From the NCBI GenBank assembly GCA_008802785.1, contig VUYT01000018.1, positions 310,001-374,000 on the forward strand: 64,000 nt of DNA, written 5' to 3'. Source of the DNA: Symmetrospora coprosmae (Eukaryota > Basidiomycota > Cystobasidiomycetes > Symmetrosporaceae). Position numbers and translations under genes: made by a program. The notes below the pieces were generated by a model. That model was not told where the DNA came from. It worked only from the letters and a program-made list of their open reading frames with translations, and did not search any database. Shown piece after piece: positions 55,301-64,000 of this stretch; within the stretch, counting starts at the first letter, position 1, and each line of letters begins with the position of its first letter.

Positions 55301-58300
55301 CCGGTCCTTGTCGCCAAAGGCATTGACGAGTCGGCAACGCTCAAGTGTAAATCCGGGCCATTCATCCTCGGCCTATCCGGTAACGGGAAGCATCAGCATA
55401 CACTGATTCTCGAGAACCCGCACGCAAGAGGAGGCAGCCCACAATGACGGAGACGTCCAAAGGGTCAGCGCCCTGTCCGCCTAGTACTTGCTGCTGCACC
55501 TTGAATGCCAGGTCCTTCCGGCCAGCTTTGCGACAAAGGCGAGTGTACTTGGTCATCGATCTGACATGCTCTGCAGGCGGAATAGCGAGAGACTGCACTC
55601 GAAGGCATCGCTGCATGACTTCCTGTTCTTTCTGAAGATTGTTCAGACGTATTGACCAGCGCTCTTTGATGAGGCTCCGCTCTTTTTCGTTGGTCATGGT
55701 CCGGTATGAGCCTCTGCGAAAGTGTAGGGTTGGTCAGCAAGGCGCTAGAACAGACGCCACAGGCGCAGCTTACGCTTCCTCCAACTCCATGAGCAGCTGG
55801 GTTCTGACCAAGACGTCATAGCCTCGACCGGTCCGCGTGGCGCCAGCGAGAACTTTGGGAAGACATTCGCGAATCAGCATCCAGCCGTTTCCCTTTCTGC
55901 GCAGAGTGCTTGCTTACCCAGCTCGGAGCAAAGGACATCCCGGGCCTGGTCAATGAGCCCGGCTGCCGATGCAATATCGTCACGGGATGTGGCCAATGCA
56001 GCGGCGTAGAATTCCCGCTCTGGCTGTACCAGCCGTCCGACGGCCTCTCCGAGCCTTTCGAACCTCCCTGCGCTCCACGATGCAGAAGCCACGAGTGGTG
56101 CTACAGCCTTGACCAGATCTGCGCTGTGCTCCTGCTTATCCGCATAGTCCAGCAAGATGTCCCACTCTTGCAGGGCATGCAACGAGCGGAGAACACCTTT
56201 GCTTGCTTCGGCATCTTTAGGGTTGACCAGAAGCGCTTCATCGTATGCCTTCAGCGTAGCTTCCCATTGACCAAGCTCGGCATATTGGGTGACCTGCCTG
56301 GAGGTGAGCTCCAGGAGACCAAGTGCATGATCGGGCTCCCGTGTCTGGAAAGCCTGATGTATCGAGAGTAGATCCTCCACAACGGACTCATCCTGCAGCT
56401 CTTCCCACTCGAGCTCGGCATATCGCATCGCTCGATGGTGAAACTTGCGGTCCATAGCGCAGTTCTTCCGCAACCGCGCAGACACGGCCAACTCGACGCC
56501 CATTCGACTCATGAAATCGATCAAGCTGGCAGATCGCGTGCAGATTAGCTGATGTACGTAGCGGGACAGCTGAACCGCATAGCGGCTTACTCAAGAAGCG
56601 TGTCGTGCACTTCTGGCGCCGCGGATGTGGCCAGAATCGCCGATAGGTGCTCGACAATCTGTGCCTTGGAAGTATCCGTGAGATCGACCCAGGCGGCGTA
56701 GGTGGCGTAGTAAAGGAGATTGCGCTGTAGCTGGGAGTAAGACTCTGCAACAGAGGCGCATACCCTGACCTGCACCGAGTTATCAGTCTCCGCAGAAGGA
56801 GACCGCTCTGGAGGCAGTCATGACTTACATGGTGATTGCAGGTCATGCGAATTACACGCGAGCAAAGTCCGCCCAGCCAGGCGAGCCAGTCTTCTTTCGA
56901 GAGATTCGCGACGGTAGGTGGCACAAAGGCAGCGGCGAAGGCAACTGGGTCAAGGTCCAGCACGATCGGCTCGCCCTCCCTGGCTTTTCGTCTAACATCG
57001 CGAACGGAGGGGACTGTTAATCATTTGTTCGTATGACGTCATCCCTGCCAGGCATCGGACCGCTTACCTGGGTTCGACAAGCCTACCAGAGCCTTCGATG
57101 TAGTCCAGGAAGTAAGGGTGGTCCCAGATACAGAAAGCGAGCTGCCGCTCGAAGGCATGTAGAAAGGGCATGGAGTCCCTGCCACACTCCTTGGCGATAG
57201 AGCAGATGGTTCGGGTTGCCTGTTCAACGGTCTCGCCTTGCTTTGTGAGCTTGACGAGTACGGGCATCACTCTGGAGAGCTGCGGCGGCATATAGATGTT
57301 GCTTGAGAGGATCACCAGCGTCTCCAATGCAAGGTGCTGGGTGGGCAGAGAGGGCCGCTGCAGAGCCTCAACTACCGCTGGCACGGTGATGGCTGCCCAC
57401 TCGCGTAGGATTGAGGGTTGACTCTGGATGAAGCGAAGGATGGCCAGCGACGTTGCTTCGGAAGTGTCCGGGTCTTGCAGCGAAGCAGCCATCTTTGGGA
57501 AGACGGTCCGAAGACCAAGGCGGAAGCAGCCCTTAACCGCCTTTGCGATGCTGGTAATGCAGTTGACAATGCAGCTGGAGGGCTCCAGTCCATCGTGCCA
57601 TCGGTCCGACAAGAGACGCAGGATTCGATCCATGTGCTCCTCCATCCGCCAGTCGACCTCGAGGGCAAAATTGCCGAGGGACGAGATGTAGAAGCAGACG
57701 GTCTCTGCGTCGAGGTCGGCATCGGCGATGCAGTCATAGAAGCGGCCGATGATGGAGTTGATGTAATGCAGCGAGCGCTTGTTACTGGTCTCATATCGGA
57801 AAATGCGCACGAGTGCATCGCAGACCTGAGCGGAAATATCACACGTTAGCAGTCATCGGTGCCATACCGACATCAATCCGGTCTTACGCACCGGGAAGTG
57901 AAGATGCGCTAGGCTGGCGTCACGCCAGATTGCCAATAACTGATTAAGGATGTTGTCCGCGACCCAGAGTGGCAGCGCTAGGCGGACTTCGACAGGATCG
58001 TTGAAGGCAATGAGGCCATGCTCGAGCTTCTCAGAATTTCCCGCCGACTCGTCTGGGACGCTTGAGACTTTCTCGAATAATTTGTCAGCTACGTCGAGGG
58101 CTGAAATGGCTGGCTTCGAAGCTCCGAGCATGCCAAGACACTTTACGACCTGCCTTCGTGCGATAGTGTCGGTCTCGTTCGTCAGGTGACCGATCAGCAA
58201 TTCGATGTGAATCTCCCGCTGCGGCGCAATCTCAGCCATGCATGCTGTCCCTCCGACCACATCTGTCAAGGTGCAGACGGCGACGCGTCGCTTCGTAGCC

Positions 58301-61300
58301 GATGCCTGATCCCGCAGGGCCTCCATGGTCGCCTCGATGAAAGGCTGCACCCGGTCGCGGAGCGCTGACCCGGCGTGTCTGGCTATGCGACGGGTGAGCT
58401 CGAGTCCCTTGATGATGCCTTCCTCGTCGTCTGATAGCTTGAACTGGTCGATGAGAACCTCGATGATAGAGCCCGCATAGAGGTCGGCCAGGTGAGGCGA
58501 AGCGTCGACGATGTGCGTCACGATGGTGAGTGCATGACAGCGAGCTTGTCCGGCGCGGGTCTGATCCAGCTGGAGCAGTAGACTTGTAAGCTCATTGCGC
58601 AAGGTCGGCAGAACTGCTGTTCGCGCTCGCTCCGAGCTGTAATAATAAGTGAAGCAAGCAGGTCAGCGATATGCCACGTTATCTTCGGGATGTAGGCGGG
58701 ACAAGCCTACAGTCGGCCGAGCAGTGCGATGACCGCAACTCGAATGGGAACCGATTCATCATTGATGGCACAGAGCAGCATGTGGACAAGGTCTGCCTCG
58801 GACTGCAGGGAGATGTACCATCAGCTTCTCATGCATAGCAGTACCGCATACCCCGTTGTAGTCTAGCTCACCAAATAGGCATCGAAGTGCCGGTCCAGCA
58901 AGCCGAGAGCGAAAAGCCGGATCTCCGTGTCGGCGTCACTGACTGCGACAGAAAGGATTGCATGTATGATCTCGCGCACAGCGTGATTCTTGTGCTCTCT
59001 GGAAGAGACGAGGCCGGATCGGCGAAGGTATTTGGCGCAGGCTTGCAGTGCTGCCCTACGGATCTCTGGCGGATGATCTTCGCCAGCGGTGCCTGGTGCC
59101 AGAACGGATGCCACGGGACCGAGGGTCGTGTAGGATGTAACGACCTGATGAAAGTAGTTCAGGAGGAAAGGCTGCTCGCCAAAGTCGAAGTCTGCCAGTG
59201 CATCGAGAGCAACGATCTGGCTTTGCTGCAGATCCTCTTCGGACGCGCTCTCGCCGAAATCGTCAATGGACATAGCGAGTCTCTCATCAAGCTGTGAGCC
59301 GTTCGAGAGAAGCGAGCCAGAGCTGCCCCCTCCTGCCAATCGCTGCAGAGCCGAAGAGGCAGTCCCGCCGGACGAGCCTGGTCCACTGCCTCCCAAGATG
59401 CCGATGCTCGTGCCGAGAGGGCGTCGTGGTGAGATTGATCGGCCACGTGAGGCTCGTTCAAGTATGCCGGCACTCTTCTTCCGGTCGAAGCTCATCCGCC
59501 TAGATTCGCGCCCAAGCGGAGTTCCAGGCATGGCTGACGATGGCGTCGAGGGTGCCATCATGGAAGCCCGGCGTCCATTGGTGACGATAGGATTGGTAGG
59601 GCCGTGGTTGCCGTTCCCGACGCCCATTGATGGAGGCGGGTTGGGCGCGGCAAACTCCGAGAAGGTCATCCCGGACAGAACGCCGACTACAGCATCGAGA
59701 AGCTTGCTACGCGCAGCGTGTCGAAGCCCCGGGATGTTCTCACAGATTGCCGTAAATGCATCGACCAGCGGCTTCGAGATGCCCTCGGACAGCATGGCGT
59801 CCAGGGCAAGCGCGATGGCAGCTTCGACAGCCGGGCCGAATGCGCTCGCGCATCCTCCAATAATCTGCAGCAACGCCTCGAACAGGCCGGGAGGCTTTCG
59901 CGTGGACAGAAGAAGCGAGTGGAAGCAGGTGACGATGGTGTCAAGGTATGGCGAGGCTTCAGCACCTGCGATGGGCAGGATACGGGCAACAGCAACAATG
60001 GCATCGATGTGTTCATCACCGGTCGAGCTAGCATGGCTGCTGCCGCTTCCGCTAGCACTTCCGAGATTGATGCTCTCCCGCTTGCTGTGCGTCTGTCGGT
60101 GGAATTGGGCGGAGCTGTCGCGCCTCATCTCGGACGAGAGCCACACCATCGTTGGGTGCATCCAATTGCGCCTGAATGCGTTCGGGTAGCTTTCCGCAGC
60201 GACTGTGACGAATTCCATAACGGCGCGGCCCACGAGGATGTCCTTCTCCTTGACCTTCAGGACAGCTGGCCACATTTCCTGCACAGATTGCTTCATGGGG
60301 TCGCGACCGTGGTGAGAGTGTCCGGGCTCGATATGCGTGACGCTGGCCGTTCCGTGCAGACTGGGGGAATCCGCCGCCTTGGCGAGGATGCAGCAGACCA
60401 TGACCGCGCCGTGCACTGTCGAGGTCGCCGCCACCATGGCTGAGTCAAGAGAGCCAAGAGCAGAATTGAGCAGCTCCTTCCGGTGATAGGCGAGGTGGTG
60501 CGGCGGAAGAGCTGCAAGACACGCTTCGAGTGCTACACGCGATGCCTCCCGGACGTCCAGGTTCGGTGAGGTGACGCCGTAGTCCCACAAATCGTCAATG
60601 GCCCGCGGTACGTGATCCAGGACGGCTTCAGATGCCCGTGTATTCTGCATGAGGGCAGTGAGGAGGAAGATGCCACCAAGGCGCTTCCTGTCACTCCGAG
60701 CATCTCGCAGCCACTCGAGAGCCTGACCGCACTGGATGTTGGCGACTCGGCTCATGCCCTCGAGCGGGACGAGGCTGGCGAAAAGCCTAGCGGCGTCCCA
60801 CATGATCTTGTCGCACCAGGCGACGGTATTGGCAGAGGAAGTGTTTCCTGAGTAGTGAGCGTCATGTGAGCCGTGCGTCGAGGGCAGAGGGGTTGGGATG
60901 ATGCGGCCGAGGGCTGTCGCAAGCCGAGCAGCCAGCTTCGGCTCGGGTGCCGGATAGGCGAGCAGAATCTCCTGAATGGCGGCTACGACAGCATACTTGG
61001 ATTCGATGTCCTCAGCATGCGCGTATGCGAGGAGGCGCGTCGTGAGGCCATCTGTGATGCCGTGACCGGATGAATGAGGGTGATGGTGGTGCAGGTGTAT
61101 GTTGGCGCGAGACTGCCTCCTCTGTGCCTTGCTCGTGGCAATGACCGCGGCCTTGCTATTCTTTTCGCGGTTGAGAGTTTCGCGAAAGTGCTCGAGGGCG
61201 ATAGCGCGGTCCTTTGCGTTCCTGTCGTGGTTGACGAATAGATGTCCGGAGTTGACGAATAGATGTCCGGAGCGAACCCGAGAGAGGTCAGGTCAGGTCG

Positions 61301-61586
61301 AGCTTGAGCCGAATGCCTGTCGGGAGACGTGGACTCACTTTGACTTTAGAGCTCCTAGGAGATCTTCGAGAGACCTGAGGCCTATGAGAGCCCCATGTAG
61401 GCCGTCCGCAGACATGAAGGCGATGTGGGGCGGCAGAGGGTGCGCCTGCAGCAAGGCTGTTCCCGGGGCGGAGGGTGCAGCAGAGGCGGCTGCTGCGGTC
61501 GCCGTGCCGGGCGCAGAGAGAGCGAAGACGCTCCTCCGGGCTGAGTTGGGGATGGCGATACTCAGTATCGTCATGGTTGCTTGCAA
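52324..61586 (-). CDS. TOR1: TOR-family PI3K-related protein kinase
   Basis: Twenty exons on the minus strand: 61586-61339, 61221-58872, 58802-58711, 58636-57892, 57825-57068, 56991-56829, 56769-56591, 56525-55918, 55852-55774, 55713-55443, 55372-55133, 55062-54769, 54701-54341, 54280-53796, 53729-53669, 53598-53560, 53493-53178, 53115-53069, 52995-52937 and 52872-52324; about 2,647 aa, all phases consistent. Order: HEAT repeats (from RSLEDLLGALKSKNAKDRAI), a Ser/Pro-rich insert, further HEAT and FAT (YYATYAAWVDL, CRKAGRKDLAFKVQQ), a diverged FRB (near residue 2105), kinase (SSKQRPRKIQ, FLLKPREDLRLDER, LGLGDRHPSNV, VQIDFGDCFE) and FATC ending YLGWCSFW. Catalytic Lys, Asp, Asn and DFG are intact. 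TOR controls growth in TORC1/TORC2. Start codon is uncertain; MSADGLHG at about 61418 is an alternative. Confidence 0.93.
61230..61271. repeat. 21-bp perfect tandem duplication in TOR intron 1
   Basis: Two adjacent perfect copies of a 21-base unit (61230-61250 and 61251-61271) near the 3' splice site of the intron 61222-61338. Confidence 0.95.
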
Positions 61587-62361
61587 CTTGTGGGTGAGCG
61601 AGGTCCAGGAAGGAAGCTTACGGATGCAGGCAGGCCGTCAAGACGCTCTGCCTCTGAGGCTAGATACTGCGAACAGAGGGCTCAAAGGGACAGCAGTGCA
61701 CCGAGGGTTTGGCCTGTTCCACCCCTTCAGGCCGGCTCAATCCAGTACCCGGGTCGCATCAGGTCAGGAGAGACGAGACAAAGCAGAGCGTGCAATGCCA
61801 TGGCCAGATCCGGTTCGCGGCCGAAAAGCAGACGCGGGAGCAGAGGCCCGCATGTCCGCATGTCCGCATGTCCGTAACTCCCGAAGACGCGGAGCTCCTG
61901 GACCTGCTCCCAAACAGTGTTGGTCATCCTGCTCGGGTGTGGCCCGCAGTCGGCGGGCTGAGACGCTGCTGGAAGCGGGAGGCCGCTTTCGACATGCGCG
62001 TGAACGTGCTGATGTAGGCCGTGTATCGACTGCAGACGAGCTCGCATTTTCGCGTTGCTAGGCTCCGCAGAATAAGTCGCCTGAGACCGTTCTGTGGGGT
62101 TGCGGCTCCTCTGGGCTTGCCTCGCAAGCATCGGGAGCTTCAACCTGGAGTAGCTTCCTGTACTCTTGCACCAATCATTCAGTGCCCTCAATGTAACTAC
62201 GCCTGCGCAGCATTCTGCGCTTCCACCGGGGTCCGCTTGTTCTAGTCGGATTCGATGACCCGACTCTTCTCCTTTGCCTGACGCGACCCTTCAGGTTGCC
62301 CTCCTTTGGTTCCCACCATTGAGGCCCGGCGAGGCTAAGACCAAAGTACGCTGGCAACACC
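61587..62361. promoter_or_regulatory. Divergent promoter, TOR / DNAJC17
   Basis: About 775 bases between start codons. Contains three perfect tandem copies of CATGTCCG at 61851-61874. Frames open on the plus strand here show no family similarity. Confidence 0.5.
61851..61874 (+). repeat. Three tandem CATGTCCG units
   Basis: 8-base unit repeated three times without change in the TOR/DNAJC17 promoter region; the core ATGTCCG also occurs in the 21-bp intronic duplication. Confidence 0.95.
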
Positions 62362-63604
62362 ATGGCCGGTCCTTCGGAAGAGTTCGTCGACTACTATGCC
62401 TTGCTTGGCGTGGCATCTGATGCGTGAGTGCTGCATGCAGCGTGCGGGTAGGAGCGAGAGCGATGGAAAGCGCGGGCGGCTGAGACGTGCGCGAACCTGC
62501 TGCCGACACCGCAGCGCCCAGAAGCAGATCCGTACAGCCTACAGGCAGAAGAGTCTCAAGGTCCATCCAGATAGGGTGAGCTGCCGTCGCCTGCCTCTGC
62601 CGCAGGGCCGCGTGCACGCCATCATCGTTCTGACTCGAACGTCATCCTCGTGACAAGAACCCAAACAACCCCGAAGCAGGTGTGTAGGTCAACTTGATAG
62701 CACTCCCGGTTGTCGTGCTGACGTTTCTCGTCTGCCGCCCGCAGCCAGTCTCTTCCATGACTTGACAGTCGCGCACGAGATCCTGTCGGACCCAGTGAAG
62801 CGCGAGTCCTTCGACAAGATCTTCAAGAGCCGAGCGGCGCGGGCAGAGCGATTCACCGCGCTCAACACGCAGCGCAGAGGCTTCGCCGAGGACCTGGCAG
62901 CGCGAGAGGAGGCGTTCAGGAAGGCGCGCACGGAGGAGCGGCAGGCTGCTGCGAGCGAGCGCGCCGAGCTCGAGCGACTCAAGGCTGAAGGGGAGCGGAT
63001 GCGCCGGGAGCGCGAGCAGCGCGCAGAGGACAGCTTGAAGGCGCTGCAGGAGGAGGAAGACCGCCGCATCGCCGACGAGCGCGCCAAGGAGGACGCTCTG
63101 GGACCGCTCGACACGACCGTGCGGTTAAAATGGCCACGGAAACTCTTTCCGCGCTTGGAGCTCGACGCGGATGCTGTGCTCGCTCTGCTGCCAGCGCAAG
63201 CGAGCATCAACGTGGACTCGGTCGTGCTCAGCGCCAAAATGGCAGACAACCCAAAGCTCAAGTATGGGACGGCGCTGATCGCTCTCAAGACCGTTACAGC
63301 AGCCGTGAAGACGGTCGAAGCGGCAGGCAAGGGCAAGCTAGAGGGGGTAGAAGTCAGCTGGGCAGGCGGGAAAGAGCCAGACGTCGTCCGTCGACAGCGT
63401 GAAAGCGAAGCCGCAGTCAGCAGTAAGAGCAAGAGGCGCTCAGAGGCGGAACAACCAGAGCCTGCGGCTAGAGAACCCAAGATCCCCAAGCTAGACGAGG
63501 ACAGTGTCTTGGATCAGCTAAGAGCGAGAGAACGGGAGCGGGACCGGTTAGAGGAGGAGATACGGCGGCAGGATGAAGCGGACGAAGCGGCTGCGGCGGC
63601 CTGA
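62362..63604 (+). CDS. cwf23: DNAJC17/Cwf23-like spliceosomal J-protein
   Basis: Four exons: 62362-62423, 62515-62575, 62658-62679 (22 nt) and 62745-63604; about 334 aa. The J domain runs over residues 8-72: VDYYALLGVASDAAAQKQIR, TAYRQKSLKVHPDRNPNNPE (HPD tripeptide intact) and LFHDLTVAHEILSDPVKRES. A long charged coiled coil follows (about 85-170), then an RRM-like fold (TTVRLKWPRKLFPRLELDAD, INVDSVVLSAKMADNPKLKY) and a Lys/Glu-rich tail. J domain, coiled coil and RRM in this order is specific for DNAJC17/Cwf23, which stimulates Hsp70 during spliceosome disassembly or assembly. The J domain is spread across all four exons. Start is the first ATG, eight residues before DYYALLG. Confidence 0.93.
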
Positions 63605-63729
63605 GCCGGCGCTGCACAGATGTGGTCGAGGGAAGCACCTCATAATTGCAGTGTGTGTCTGTTGTTGTGACTGAATCGCTCGATGTCTCTCCTGAATCTA
63701 GTGACGCACTGCGCAAGCCGTCCGCATCT

Positions 63730-64000
63730 CTACCGTCTGCGTCCGCTCGGGCTGCGACTCCGGTCACGGTGTCTGTCCCTCTCCCTCTCCCTGTCGCGCT
63801 CGCGATCTCGATCCCGATACAAGTCACTGTCCCGCTTTCGTGCGCTGTCCGATTTGCTCGAGCTGTCCCACCGCGACTTTTTCCGTTCCTCCCTGTCTGC
63901 GCCAGACCCACTGCGGCCGTTGGTACCCGAATGTGACGGATGCAGATGCCCCGCCGATGAGGTCGATGCTGCAGCTGACGACGAGGACGCAAAATCGATG
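63730..64000 (-). CDS. C-terminal end of an Arg/Asp/Ser-rich protein, partial
   Basis: Minus-strand frame open from the window edge to a TAG at 63730-63732; at least 89 codons. It reads IDFASSSSAAASTSSAGHLH, then GADREERKKSRWDSSSKSDS and a strong RD/RE repeat ending HRDRSRSPSGRRR. Alternating Arg-Asp/Arg-Glu with a final RS motif and WD residues (SRWDSSS) is common in spliceosomal proteins, but I cannot name the family from the tail. It converges on DNAJC17, with about 125 bases between stop codons. The upstream part lies outside the window. An alternative frame on the same strand (ending 63468) is Gly/Arg-rich without motifs and was rejected. Confidence 0.7.
   Translation of the reverse strand, partial: IDFASSSSAAASTSSAGHLHPSHSGTNGRSGSGADREERKKSRWDSSSKSDSARKRDSDLYRDRDRERDRERERDRHRDRSRSPSGRRR

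Noticed and set aside
61099-62061. 320-codon plus frame across the TOR start
   Set aside because: Antisense to TOR exons 1 and 2, no recognisable domain.
1-64000. Search by eye for transposons, LTR elements, tRNA, rRNA and CRISPR
   Set aside because: No terminal repeats, transposase or reverse-transcriptase motifs, B-box-like tRNA cores or spaced repeats were seen; a tRNAscan or RepeatMasker run could still find small ones.

Overview
This is a 64 kb stretch of nuclear DNA from a filamentous or yeast-like fungus, most likely a basidiomycete. It is GC-rich and compact. About 28 protein genes lie on both strands, and nearly all are split by many short introns (mostly 50-100 nt, GTGAGT/GTGCGT-type donors, CAG/TAG acceptors) with occasional micro-exons. 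The Ral2-type kelch/BTB protein, the UBR7/mlo2-type zinc finger protein, the fungal Zn2Cys6 regulator and the Kre9/KNH-like GPI protein fit a fungus. Basidiomycota is inferred from intron density and protein style, not from a phylogeny. I saw no rRNA, tRNA, CRISPR array or recognisable transposon.

Layout. 0-8 kb: 3' part of a ferritin-like gene, a RAL2-like kelch/BTB gene and EXO1, all on +. 8-13 kb: an unrecognised Ser-rich protein and a GPI-anchored Kre9/KNH-like protein on -, separated by long non-coding DNA. 13.8-21.4 kb: SLX1 (+), the PWI-domain splicing factor SRRM1 (-), MGR3-like and MAM33/p32 mitochondrial proteins (+). 21.5-26.5 kb: TXNL1-like thioredoxin/PITH protein (-), a GT25-type glycosyltransferase (+) and a sorbitol-dehydrogenase-like protein lacking its catalytic zinc ligands (+). 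26.7-33.5 kb: NSE1 (-), SPOUT1-type RNA methyltransferase (+) and eIF2B epsilon (+). 34-40 kb: a small secreted protein, an intronless HExxH putative metallopeptidase of bacterial appearance, SKP1 and proteasome beta5. 40-46 kb: UBR7-like protein and a Zn2Cys6 transcription factor. 46-52 kb: TFIIH subunit TFB2 (-), kinetochore NUF2 (+) and a metaxin/SAM-like protein (+). 52.3-61.6 kb: a complete TOR-family PI3K-related kinase (-, 20 exons, about 2,647 aa) with a diverged FRB domain. 62.4-64 kb: DNAJC17/Cwf23 (+) and the C-terminal end of an Arg/Asp-rich protein (-).

The genes do not form one pathway. They are mostly conserved housekeeping genes: DNA repair (EXO1, SLX1, NSE1, TFB2), splicing (SRRM1, DNAJC17, perhaps the last partial gene), translation control (eIF2B epsilon, TOR), protein turnover (SKP1, PRE2, UBR7) and mitochondria (MGR3, MAM33, metaxin). 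The least ordinary items are the intronless metallopeptidase-like gene, the zinc-ligand-less dehydrogenase, the TOR kinase with an altered rapamycin-binding face, and the long SLX1 tail ending in a SUMO-interaction-like motif. All exon borders were assigned by hand from splice consensus, reading-frame continuity and remembered family alignments, and all coordinates are of coding sequence only.
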